Source of the DNA: an uncultured Clostridia bacterium
Lineage (GTDB): Bacteria; Bacillota; Clostridia; UBA1381
Assembly: GCA_944391255.1 (NCBI GenBank)
Contig: CALXSW010000158.1
Coordinates: 1 to 12,932 of the forward strand
Direction: 5' to 3'
Length of the DNA stretch: 12,932 nucleotides
Shown here: positions 5,709 to 12,932 of the stretch, in pieces
Layout of the letters: each line of letters begins with the position of its first letter
How positions within the stretch are numbered: position 1 is the stretch's first letter
Notes under the pieces: generated by a model
What the model saw: only the letters and a program-made list of their open reading frames with translations
Told to the model about the DNA's origin: nothing
The model's database searches: none
Translations under genes and position numbers: made by a program

Positions 5709-6914
5709 ATGGCAAAAGTAAATGAAAACTATTTAAAGCTGCCGGGCAGCTACCTTTTTTCAACTATTGCTAAGAAGGTCGCGGCTTTCCAGGCAGAACA
5801 TCCTGATCGTGAAATAATCAAGATGGTTATAGGCGATGTGACTCGTCCGCTCGTACCGGCCGTAATTGAAGCCATGCATAAGGCTGTAGATGAGATGGGC
5901 ACAGCGGAAGGATTCCGTGGATATGGTCCTGAGCAGGGTTATGACTTTTTGAGAAATAAGATAGTTGAGTTTGATTACAAGGGACTCGGCATAGAAGCTG
6001 ATGAGATCTTTGTTTCAGACGGCGCAAAGTCTGACTGCGGAAATATAGGCGATATTTTCGGCATAGATAACAAGGTCGCTGTATGTGACCCTGTATATCC
6101 GGTATATGTTGATACTAACGCTATGGCAGGCAGAGCCGGAGAGTTTATAGAAGATCACTGGTCAAATCTATATTATATGCCTTGCACGGCTGAGAATGGA
6201 TTTATGCCGGAGCTTCCTAAGGAAAAGGTGGATATAATTTATCTTTGTTTCCCGAACAATCCAACAGGTGAAACGGCTACGCGCGATCAGCTGAAGGTTT
6301 GGGTGGATTACGCTAAGGCAAACGGCAGCGTTATTCTTTTTGACAGCGCGTATGAAGCGTTTATAACAGAGGACGATGTGCCGCATTCTATATATGAGGT
6401 AGAGGGCGCTAAGGAAGTGGCGATAGAATTCCGCAGCTTCTCAAAGACAGCCGGATTTACAGGTACAAGATGTGCGTATACAGTAGTTCCTAAGGCGCTC
6501 AAAGTGAATGGCACGGAGCTTAACGCGCTCTGGAACAGAAGACAGTGTACAAAGTTCAACGGCGTTCCGTATATAATCCAGAAAGCCGCTGAGGCTGTAT
6601 ATACAGATGAGGGCAGAAAGCAGATAATGGAAAATATAAACTATTATCTTGAAAACGCTAAAATAATGCGCGAGGCTCTTTCGGGCGCCGGTCTTGAGGT
6701 ATACGGCGGAAAGAACTCACCGTATGTATGGGCAAAAGCTCCTAACGGTATGAAATCATGGGATTTCTTTGAAAAGCTCCTCAATGAGGCCGGAGTTGTT
6801 TCTACACCGGGTTCAGGCTTCGGTCCGAGCGGCGAGGGATATATAAGATTTACAGCGTTCTCGACAAGAGAGAACACAATAAAGGCTATGGAAAATGTAA
6901 AAGCCATATTATAA
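5709..6914 (+). CDS. dapL: LL-diaminopimelate aminotransferase
   Basis: This PLP fold-type I enzyme makes LL-diaminopimelate directly from tetrahydrodipicolinate with glutamate as amino donor, bypassing the succinylase and acetylase steps. The 401-residue protein has the DapL signature N-terminus NENYLKLPGSYLFSTIAKK, IGDVTRPL, GYGPEQGYDFLR, FVSDGAKSDCGN, CDPVYPVYVD, CFPNNPTGETA, FDSAYEAFI and the PLP-lysine motif SFSKTAGFTGTRC with Lys246, then GEGYIRFTAF near the end. ATG 5709 is preferred because AAAGGA (5694-5699) lies nine bases upstream and the protein then opens MAKVNENY as in relatives; an in-frame ATG at 5667 would add 14 residues without a ribosome site. DapF upstream acts on its product, and GltBD downstream supplies its glutamate. 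Confidence 0.95.
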   Translation: MAKVNENYLKLPGSYLFSTIAKKVAAFQAEHPDREIIKMVIGDVTRPLVPAVIEAMHKAVDEMGTAEGFRGYGPEQGYDFLRNKIVEFDYKGLGIEADEIFVSDGAKSDCGNIGDIFGIDNKVAVCDPVYPVYVDTNAMAGRAGEFIEDHWSNLYYMPCTAENGFMPELPKEKVDIIYLCFPNNPTGETATRDQLKVWVDYAKANGSVILFDSAYEAFITEDDVPHSIYEVEGAKEVAIEFRSFSKTAGFTGTRCAYTVVPKALKVNGTELNALWNRRQCTKFNGVPYIIQKAAEAVYTDEGRKQIMENINYYLENAKIMREALSGAGLEVYGGKNSPYVWAKAPNGMKSWDFFEKLLNEAGVVSTPGSGFGPSGEGYIRFTAFSTRENTIKAMENVKAIL

Positions 6915-6919
6915 ATATT

Positions 6920-6960
6920 TGAATTGACATAATTCAGAACATAAGAGGCAAGGGCGCTTC
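6920..6960 (+). promoter_or_regulatory. Candidate ANTAR (NitR) target RNA in the gltB leader
   Basis: Hairpin P2 pairs GAGGC (6945-6949) with GCTTC (6956-6960), including one G-T wobble, around the six-base loop AAGGGC. The loop has A at position 1 and G at position 4, the pattern reported for ANTAR targets. It overlaps the 5' arm of the following terminator and cannot coexist with it. Upstream, TGAATT/AATTCA (6920-6925, 6931-6936) forms a candidate P1 eight bases before P2. Its loop GACAT is five bases and does not fit the A1/G4 rule, which weakens the case. An ANTAR protein is encoded at 4023-4553. Confidence 0.5.
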
Positions 6961-7015
6961 GATGTACATATCCGGAAATTTTTGCGGATGTGTCATTGAG
7001 GTGCTTTTATTTTTT
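6950..7015 (+). terminator. Long intrinsic terminator (attenuator) ahead of gltB
   Basis: The 15-base arm 6950-6964 pairs with 6994-7008, with five G-T wobbles and no mismatch. After a one-base bulge (T6965), ACATATCCG (6966-6974) pairs with CGGATGTGT (6985-6993), with one wobble. The loop is ten bases. The 3' arm ends in TTTT followed by A and TTTTTT (7005-7015). It lies 35 bases after dapL and 110 bases before gltB. No convincing promoter is visible between it and gltB, so transcripts from dapL or from within it would have to read through. Confidence 0.8.
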
Positions 7016-7053
7016 GTATCATATCAGTGCATGGCACATATTGAGAAAATATA

Positions 7054-7099
7054 GAGACTGAAAGTATTTCGCGCAGTCAGCGATGTTTTCTACAGTCTC
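7054..7099 (+). other. Structured stretch in the gltB 5' untranslated region
   Basis: GAGACTG (7054-7060) pairs perfectly with CAGTCTC (7093-7099), enclosing a small TCGC/GCGA hairpin (7069-7072, 7080-7083). GACTG (7056-7060) can instead pair with CAGTC at 7074-7078, so two exclusive folds exist. The ribosome site (7116-7125) stays outside both. Upstream, GTGC/GCAC (7027-7037) forms another short hairpin. Function unknown. Confidence 0.35.
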
Positions 7100-7125
7100 C
7101 GTAAATATCGATAACAAGGAAAGGA

Positions 7126-10100
7126 ATGGAAAGAATGGAAAATGGACTTCCTAAAAAGCAGGGTCTGTATGATCCGAAATTTGAACACGATGCCTGCGGC
7201 ATAGGCTGCATAGCAAATATCAAGGGAAAGAAGTCGCATGGTCTTATAAACCAGGGCTTGCAGATCCTGAAGAATCTCGCGCACCGCGGCGGCGTAGGCG
7301 CGGAGCCGGAGACAGGCGACGGAGCGGGTATCCTGATCCAGATGCCGGATAAGTTCATGAAAAAGGTGTGCAGAAACGAGGGGATCGATCTGCCGGAAAA
7401 GGGCGATTACGGTGTTGGTATGCTGTTCCTGTCGCCTGATAAGGAAACAAGAGAAGCGTCGCTTGACGAGCTGAAGAAGATAATAGAGTCTGAGGGACAG
7501 AAAGTTCTCGGCGTAAGATATGTGCCGGTATATGATTTCAGCCTTGGCGAAAGCGCTAAAAACGCTATGCCGTCGATCGTTCAGATATTTGTAGGCAAGA
7601 GCGATCAGGGACTTACAAACGATGATTTCGAACGCAGACTTTACGTTATAGGAAAGATAGCGGAGAAGAAGATAAGAAAGAGCGGAATGGACAATTATTT
7701 CTATTTCGCGTCATTCTCAACAAGAACTATAGTATATAAAGGTATGCTGACTCCGGAGCAGGTAAACGAGTTCTATCTCGATCTTAAAGACGAGGATATG
7801 GAAACGGCTATCGTGCTTGTTCACTCGCGTTTCTCAACGAACACATTCCCGTCATGGGAGAGAGCGCATCCGAACAGATATATCATTCACAACAGTCAAA
7901 TAAACACTATCCGCGGTAATGTGAACTGGGTAAAGGCAAGAGAAAATATGTTCGCGACTCCTGAATTTGAAGGCGACATGGAAAAGATAATGCCTATTAT
8001 AAACGAGGACGGTTCAGACTCGGCTATGCTTGATAACTATCTCCAGTTCCTGCATCTTGCCGGATTCTCACTGCCGCGCTCTATAATGATGACAATACCG
8101 GAGCCGTGGGAAAAGAACGACAAGATGGATCCGATGATGCACTCATTCTATGAGTATCATTCATGTATAACAGAGCCGTGGGACGGTCCGGCTGCCGTAG
8201 CGTTTACTGACGGTACTCTCGTTGGCGCAACGCTTGACAGAAACGGTCTGCGTCCGGCAAGATATTATATCACAAAGGACGACAATATAATCCTTTCATC
8301 AGAGGTGGGCGTAACAGATATAGACCCGTCAATGATCGTGTCAAAGGAAAGACTTCATCCGGGAAAAATGCTGCTCATAGATACTGAAAAGGGAATAATT
8401 GTATCAGATGAAGAGATAAAGAAGTCGGAGGCTGCTCATAAGCCATACGCGGAGTGGGTAGAAAAGACACTTGTAGATATAAAGGATCTCCCTGTAAACG
8501 AGGGTGAGGGAAACAACTGGCATACGCTCGTGGCAGATATAAAGGCGAACAGCACTCATACATTGAGCGAGGAATTCGCGTTAAAGAGCGCGCTCATGAT
8601 GGATAATATGTTCGTGAACCGTGAAAATAATTCAGATGATCTGCCGCTTTTGACAAAGCAGAAGCTGTTCGGTTACACATGGGAAGATATAAACATGACT
8701 ATAAAGCCGACTGTGGAAAAGGGTACAGATCCTATCGGCGCGATGGGAACAGACACGCCTATAGCTGTATTGTCAGAGAAGCCTCAGCTTTTGTATAACT
8801 ATTTCAAGCAGCTTTTCGCGCAGGTAACAAATCCGCCGATAGACGCGATACGCGAAAAGATCGTAACATCAACATTTGCGCTGTTCGGATGCGAACAGAA
8901 CCTGCTCACATCGTCAGAGCTGAACTGCCGCAAGATAAGAGCGAACAGTCCTGTTCTCACGAACGAGGAGCTTGCAAAGCTGCGCACAGTAAAGAGAGAG
9001 GGATTTAAGTCGATAACTCTTCCAATGCTGTTCAACACGCGCGCGGAGGACGATATGGAAGCGGCTATAGCTACTATTTGCAGAGCTGCCGATATCGCGA
9101 TAGAAAACGGATATAATATAATCATACTTTCAGATAAGGGTGCGAGCAGAGATAAAGCGCCTATTCCGGCACTGCTTGCGGCATCGGGACTTCATCATCA
9201 CCTGATCCGCCGCGGAACGAGAATGAAAGCGTCTATCGTTCTTGAAACGGGCGAGCCGCGCGAGGTACATCATTTCGCGTGCCTTGTAGGCTACGGCGTA
9301 AACGGTGTTAACCCATATCTCGTATATGAGGAGATAGAGCATCTGAAGGCAGAGGGTGAGATCGAATACAGCGTAGAGGAAGCTGTAGAAAGATACAGAA
9401 ACGCTGTAACAGACGGTATCGTAAAGATAATGGCGAAGATGGGTATTTCAACTATCGCGTCATATTCGGGAGCGCAGATATTTGAGGCTCTTGGAATAAA
9501 GGAAAGTGTTGTGGAGAAATATTTCACAGGCACTACTACAAGAATAGGCGGAATAGGCCTTAAGGAGATCGAAAAGGAAGTTATCTTAAGAGGTAAGGAC
9601 GCGTTCGATAAGATGAACCACAACAAGGCGCTCAAAACAGGCGGCGACTATAAGTGGCGCGCAAAGGGCGAGTACCATATGTTCAATCCTGAATCGATCT
9701 ACAAGCTGCAGATGGCGTGCCGCACAGGCAACTACAAGCTGTATAAGGAATATGCCGCTGAAATGGATGAGCATAGAGGCAAGCAGTGCAATATAAGAGG
9801 ACTGCTCAATATAAAGACTATAGATAAGCCAATAGCGATCGACAAGGTTGAGAGCGTTGAAAGCATTGTAAAGAGATTTAAGACAGGCGCTATGTCATAC
9901 GGTTCTATATCAGGAGAAGCGCATGAATGTCTTGCTATAGCTATGAACAGACTCGGCGGCAAATCGAACTCAGGCGAGGGCGGCGAGAATCCGTCAAGAT
10001 TTGAGAGAGATGAAAACGGCGATTGGAGATGCTCAAAGATAAAGCAGGTAGCATCAGGCAGATTCGGCGTTCATATCCACTATTTGAATAACGCTGAGGA

Positions 10101-11820
10101 AATACAGATCAAGATGGCGCAGGGCGCGAAGCCGGGCGAGGGCGGACACCTTCCGGGCGCTAAGGTATATCCATGGATAGCAAAGACAAGACATTCAACG
10201 CCTGGCGTTGGACTTATATCACCGCCTCCGCATCACGATATATATTCTATCGAGGATCTGGCTCAGCTTATAACAGACTTGAAGAACGCTAACCGTGACG
10301 CGAGAGTAACTGTAAAGCTCGTGTCGGAAGCGGGAGTAGGAACTATAGCTGTCGGTGTTGCGAAGGGAAGAGCTGACGTAATTCTCATTTCCGGTTATGA
10401 CGGCGGAACGGGTGCCGCTCCGAGAACTGGCGTAAGACATGCCGGCTTGCCTTGGGAGCTTGGCGTTGCGGAAACTCATCAAGCACTTTTGATGAACAAC
10501 TTGAGAAACAGAGTAGTTATCGAAACAGACGGTAAGCTTTTGACAGGACGCGATGTTGCGATAGCGGCGCTTTTAGGAGCGGAGGAATACGGATTTGCAA
10601 CAGGTCCGCTGATAGCTATAGGCTGCGTTATGATGAGAGTCTGCAACCTCGACACATGTCCTGTAGGCGTTGCGACACAGAACCCTAAGCTGCGTTCAAG
10701 ATTTGCCGGAAAGCCTGAATACGTTGAAAACTTCATGAAGTTTATCGCTCAGGATCTTAGAGAGTGGATGGCTAAGATAGGCGTAAGAACTATTGATGAG
10801 ATGGTAGGTCACGTTGAGCTTTTGACACAGAAGAAGATAGAGGGCAACTGGAAAGCGGAGAAAGTAGATCTTTCATCACTTCTTTATCAGCCAAAGATCT
10901 GTTCAAACGACCATGAGAGATATCACACGATGGATCAGGATCACGAGTTGTATAAGACGCTTGACATGAACACGCTTCTCAAGCTCTGTGAACCGGCTAT
11001 ATATAACGGAAAGAAGATAGAGGCAAAGCTGCCTATAAAGAATACAGACAGAGTAACAGGAACTATACTTTCATCAGAGATCGCAAGAGCTCACGGTGAG
11101 TCGGGACTGCCGGAGGATTCTATAAAGCTTGATTTTGTAGGCTCGGCAGGTCAGAGCTTTGGCGCATTCCTCGCGCCGGGCGTAACGCTTAAACTTGAGG
11201 GCGACTCAAACGACTATATCGGAAAAGGACTTTCGGGCGGTAAGATAATCGTTGTTCCGCCGGCTGAGTCGTCATTTGTTCCGGAGGATAACGTTATAAT
11301 CGGTAACGTGGCATTTTACGGAGCGATAAAGGGCGAGGCGTATATAAGAGGTATAGCGGGCGAAAGATTCTGCGTAAGAAACTCAGGTATGACGGCTGTC
11401 GTTGAGGGCGTGGGCGATCATGGCTGTGAATATATGACAGGCGGCTGTGTAGCTGTAATAGGCGAAACAGGCAGAAACTTCGCTGCCGGCATGAGCGGCG
11501 GTGTCGCATATGTATACGATAAGAACGGCAGATTTGAGGACAACTGCAACAGCGCGCTCGTAACGCTGAAACAGCTTTCAGAGTCTGACGCTGAAAAGCT
11601 CAGATCAATGCTCGAAAAGCATGTTGAAAACACAGGCTCTTCAGTTGCCGGAGCGATCCTTGACAATTATGAGGAAGAGCTTAAGAAATTTGTAAAGGTT
11701 ATCCCTGTTGATTATGAAAAGGTCGTAGAGATCATGGATGAGGAAAAGAAAAAGGGAACACCGCACGATGACGCGATGCTGATAGCGTTTGAGAATGTAA
11801 CAGGCAAGAAAGTTAGTTGA
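7126..11820 (+). CDS. gltB: Glutamate synthase (NADPH type) large subunit
   Basis: This subunit takes ammonia from glutamine, channels it and adds it to 2-oxoglutarate to give glutamate. The 1564-residue protein shows the standard order. A short propeptide precedes the N-terminal nucleophile Cys24 (EHDACGIG) of the class II amidotransferase domain, with HSRFSTNT (233-240), HNSQINTIRGN and RNGLRPAR (372-379). The central domain spans about 480-800. The FMN-binding synthase domain has KTGAMSYGSIS (919-929), SGEGGE and DGGTGAAP (1092-1099), followed by the 3Fe-4S cysteines Cys1167, Cys1173 and Cys1178 (C-x5-C-x4-C). The C-terminal GXGXG beta-helix includes GLSGGKI and TGGCVAVIGETGRNFAAGMSGG. ATG 7135 is an alternative start; purine-rich sequence (7116-7125) serves either. 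gltD follows after 14 bases. Expression is probably attenuated in the leader. Confidence 0.96.
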   Translation: MERMENGLPKKQGLYDPKFEHDACGIGCIANIKGKKSHGLINQGLQILKNLAHRGGVGAEPETGDGAGILIQMPDKFMKKVCRNEGIDLPEKGDYGVGMLFLSPDKETREASLDELKKIIESEGQKVLGVRYVPVYDFSLGESAKNAMPSIVQIFVGKSDQGLTNDDFERRLYVIGKIAEKKIRKSGMDNYFYFASFSTRTIVYKGMLTPEQVNEFYLDLKDEDMETAIVLVHSRFSTNTFPSWERAHPNRYIIHNSQINTIRGNVNWVKARENMFATPEFEGDMEKIMPIINEDGSDSAMLDNYLQFLHLAGFSLPRSIMMTIPEPWEKNDKMDPMMHSFYEYHSCITEPWDGPAAVAFTDGTLVGATLDRNGLRPARYYITKDDNIILSSEVGVTDIDPSMIVSKERLHPGKMLLIDTEKGIIVSDEEIKKSEAAHKPYAEWVEKTLVDIKDLPVNEGEGNNWHTLVADIKANSTHTLSEEFALKSALMMDNMFVNRENNSDDLPLLTKQKLFGYTWEDINMTIKPTVEKGTDPIGAMGTDTPIAVLSEKPQLLYNYFKQLFAQVTNPPIDAIREKIVTSTFALFGCEQNLLTSSELNCRKIRANSPVLTNEELAKLRTVKREGFKSITLPMLFNTRAEDDMEAAIATICRAADIAIENGYNIIILSDKGASRDKAPIPALLAASGLHHHLIRRGTRMKASIVLETGEPREVHHFACLVGYGVNGVNPYLVYEEIEHLKAEGEIEYSVEEAVERYRNAVTDGIVKIMAKMGISTIASYSGAQIFEALGIKESVVEKYFTGTTTRIGGIGLKEIEKEVILRGKDAFDKMNHNKALKTGGDYKWRAKGEYHMFNPESIYKLQMACRTGNYKLYKEYAAEMDEHRGKQCNIRGLLNIKTIDKPIAIDKVESVESIVKRFKTGAMSYGSISGEAHECLAIAMNRLGGKSNSGEGGENPSRFERDENGDWRCSKIKQVASGRFGVHIHYLNNAEEIQIKMAQGAKPGEGGHLPGAKVYPWIAKTRHSTPGVGLISPPPHHDIYSIEDLAQLITDLKNANRDARVTVKLVSEAGVGTIAVGVAKGRADVILISGYDGGTGAAPRTGVRHAGLPWELGVAETHQALLMNNLRNRVVIETDGKLLTGRDVAIAALLGAEEYGFATGPLIAIGCVMMRVCNLDTCPVGVATQNPKLRSRFAGKPEYVENFMKFIAQDLREWMAKIGVRTIDEMVGHVELLTQKKIEGNWKAEKVDLSSLLYQPKICSNDHERYHTMDQDHELYKTLDMNTLLKLCEPAIYNGKKIEAKLPIKNTDRVTGTILSSEIARAHGESGLPEDSIKLDFVGSAGQSFGAFLAPGVTLKLEGDSNDYIGKGLSGGKIIVVPPAESSFVPEDNVIIGNVAFYGAIKGEAYIRGIAGERFCVRNSGMTAVVEGVGDHGCEYMTGGCVAVIGETGRNFAAGMSGGVAYVYDKNGRFEDNCNSALVTLKQLSESDAEKLRSMLEKHVENTGSSVAGAILDNYEEELKKFVKVIPVDYEKVVEIMDEEKKKGTPHDDAMLIAFENVTGKKVS

Positions 11821-11834
11821 GGAGGATTTGAACA

Positions 11835-12932
11835 ATGGGTAAACCAACCGGATTTTTGGAATTTGAAAGAAAGCTCCCGGAGGACAGAACTCCTGAAGAG
11901 AGAATGAAGGACTGGGGTGAATTTCATACTCACAGTGATATAGAAAGTCTCAGATGCCAGGCGTCAAGATGCATGGACTGCGGAGTTCCGTTCTGCCATG
12001 CCGGCGCGCAGGTGGGCAGGACGTCTATAGGATGTCCGCTGAACAACCTGATACCGGAGTGGAACGATCTTGTGTATCATGGCAATATAGAGGAGGCATA
12101 TAAGAGATTATCGCTGACGGCAAACTTCCCGGAATTTACGGGAAGAGTGTGCCCGGCGCTCTGCGAGGGTTCATGTACAGAGGGTATGTATGATGACCCG
12201 GTGACGATAAAGAATATTGAATGTCATATAATAGACACTATGTTTGAACAGGGCAAGGTATTGCCGAGAATACCGGAGCGCTCTACAGAAAAGCGCGTGG
12301 CGGTAGTAGGCAGCGGTCCGGCAGGACTTGCGTGCGCTGATATGCTTAACCAGATGGGTCATAGAGTTACCGTGTTTGAGCGCAGCGACAGACCGGGTGG
12401 ACTTCTGATGTACGGCATACCTAACATGAAGCTTGATAAGTCGGTAGTTGAGAGAAGAATAAAGCTGATGGAAACAGAGGGCGTTGTGTTCAGATGCGGC
12501 GAGGAAGTAGGAAAGTCGTATCCGGTAGTTAAGCTTATAGACGAGTTTGACGCCGTTGTTCTCTGCACAGGCTCTACAAGACCGCGTCCTTTGACAGTTG
12601 AGGGAGCGGATCTCAAGGGCGTGTATTACGCTGTAGATTTTCTCACGAGAAATACAAAGAGCCTTCTTGACTCTGAGTTCAAGGACAGAAAGTTTGTGAA
12701 CACAAAGGGGAAGAATGTTATAGTAGTAGGCGGCGGTGACACAGGAACTGACTGTGTCGGAACGTCTATAAGACATGGCTGCAACAGTGTTGTTCAGTTT
12801 GAGATCATGCCGGAAGCGTCAGAAACAAGACTTCCAAACAACCCATGGCCGGAGTGGCCGAGAGTCAAAAAGACTGATTACGGTCAGGAAGAGGCTATGT
12901 TCCTTTACGGAAAGGATCCGCGCGAATACTGC
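11835..12932 (+). CDS. gltD: Glutamate synthase small subunit (partial, runs off the right edge)
   Basis: The beta subunit of glutamate synthase oxidises NADPH and passes electrons through FAD and 4Fe-4S clusters to GltB. The first 366 of roughly 490 residues are visible. The N-terminal cysteine region holds C41, C46, C49, C54 and C67 (RCQASRCMDCGVPFCHAG, IGCPLNN) and C106, C110, C114 (CPALCEGSC). The FAD dinucleotide motif GSGPAG is at 159-164 and the NADPH motif GGGDTG at 299-304, with the conserved PGGLLMYGIP between. GGAGG (11821-11825) begins directly after the gltB stop and lies nine bases before the ATG, so the two genes form one transcript. The open frame continues to the last base of the window; nothing looks damaged. 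Confidence 0.95.
   Translation, partial: MGKPTGFLEFERKLPEDRTPEERMKDWGEFHTHSDIESLRCQASRCMDCGVPFCHAGAQVGRTSIGCPLNNLIPEWNDLVYHGNIEEAYKRLSLTANFPEFTGRVCPALCEGSCTEGMYDDPVTIKNIECHIIDTMFEQGKVLPRIPERSTEKRVAVVGSGPAGLACADMLNQMGHRVTVFERSDRPGGLLMYGIPNMKLDKSVVERRIKLMETEGVVFRCGEEVGKSYPVVKLIDEFDAVVLCTGSTRPRPLTVEGADLKGVYYAVDFLTRNTKSLLDSEFKDRKFVNTKGKNVIVVGGGDTGTDCVGTSIRHGCNSVVQFEIMPEASETRLPNNPWPEWPRVKKTDYGQEEAMFLYGKDPREYC

Noticed and set aside
6924..6929. TTGACA after dapL as the -35 box of a gltB promoter
   Set aside because: No acceptable -10 box is found at 16-18 bases; the expected window falls on GC-rich terminator sequence.
12171..12776. 201-codon minus-strand frame opposite gltD
   Set aside because: It is antisense to the FAD and NADPH motifs of gltD with no recognisable protein features.

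Overview
The window reads as chromosomal DNA of a clostridial (Bacillota) bacterium of moderate GC. Signs of this are strong purine-rich ribosome binding sites, sigma-A promoters of TTGACA/TATAAT type, heavy use of ATA and AGA codons, a type I-alpha-sized glutamine synthetase, an ANTAR regulator of the NitR type beside glnA, and lysine/DAP synthesis through DapL. The genus cannot be fixed from sequence alone. No RNA genes, CRISPR arrays, insertion sequences or prophage genes were seen.

Left part (1-2485), carbohydrate use: an AraC-family regulator runs off the left edge on the minus strand. It is divergent from a GH2 beta-galactosidase-like gene that stops at the start of its catalytic barrel and so lacks the catalytic residues. 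A small L-rhamnose mutarotase gene with its own near-consensus promoter follows, ending in an intrinsic terminator. This looks like a plant-glycan/rhamnose island, partly decayed.

Middle and right part (2486-12932), nitrogen assimilation and diaminopimelate synthesis, all on the plus strand: glnA (glutamine synthetase), an ANTAR RNA-binding regulator (nitR-like, TTG start), dapF, dapL, then gltB and the first 366 codons of gltD (glutamate synthase). GS and GltBD together form the GS/GOGAT cycle. DapL uses glutamate as amino donor and DapF isomerises its product, so the cluster joins nitrogen assimilation to lysine and cell-wall precursor supply.

The most interesting regulatory signal is in front of gltB. 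A long imperfect terminator hairpin (6950-7015) is overlapped on its 5' arm by a small hairpin (6945-6960) whose six-base loop AAGGGC has the A1/G4 pattern of ANTAR target RNAs. The two folds exclude each other, and an ANTAR protein is encoded about 2.4 kb upstream. This suggests NitR-controlled antitermination of gltBD. Other points of interest are a glutamine synthetase with changes at usually conserved active-site and feedback positions, a nine-G tract in the nitR leader, overlapping terminators before glnA, and an 18-base dyad beside the dapL promoter.
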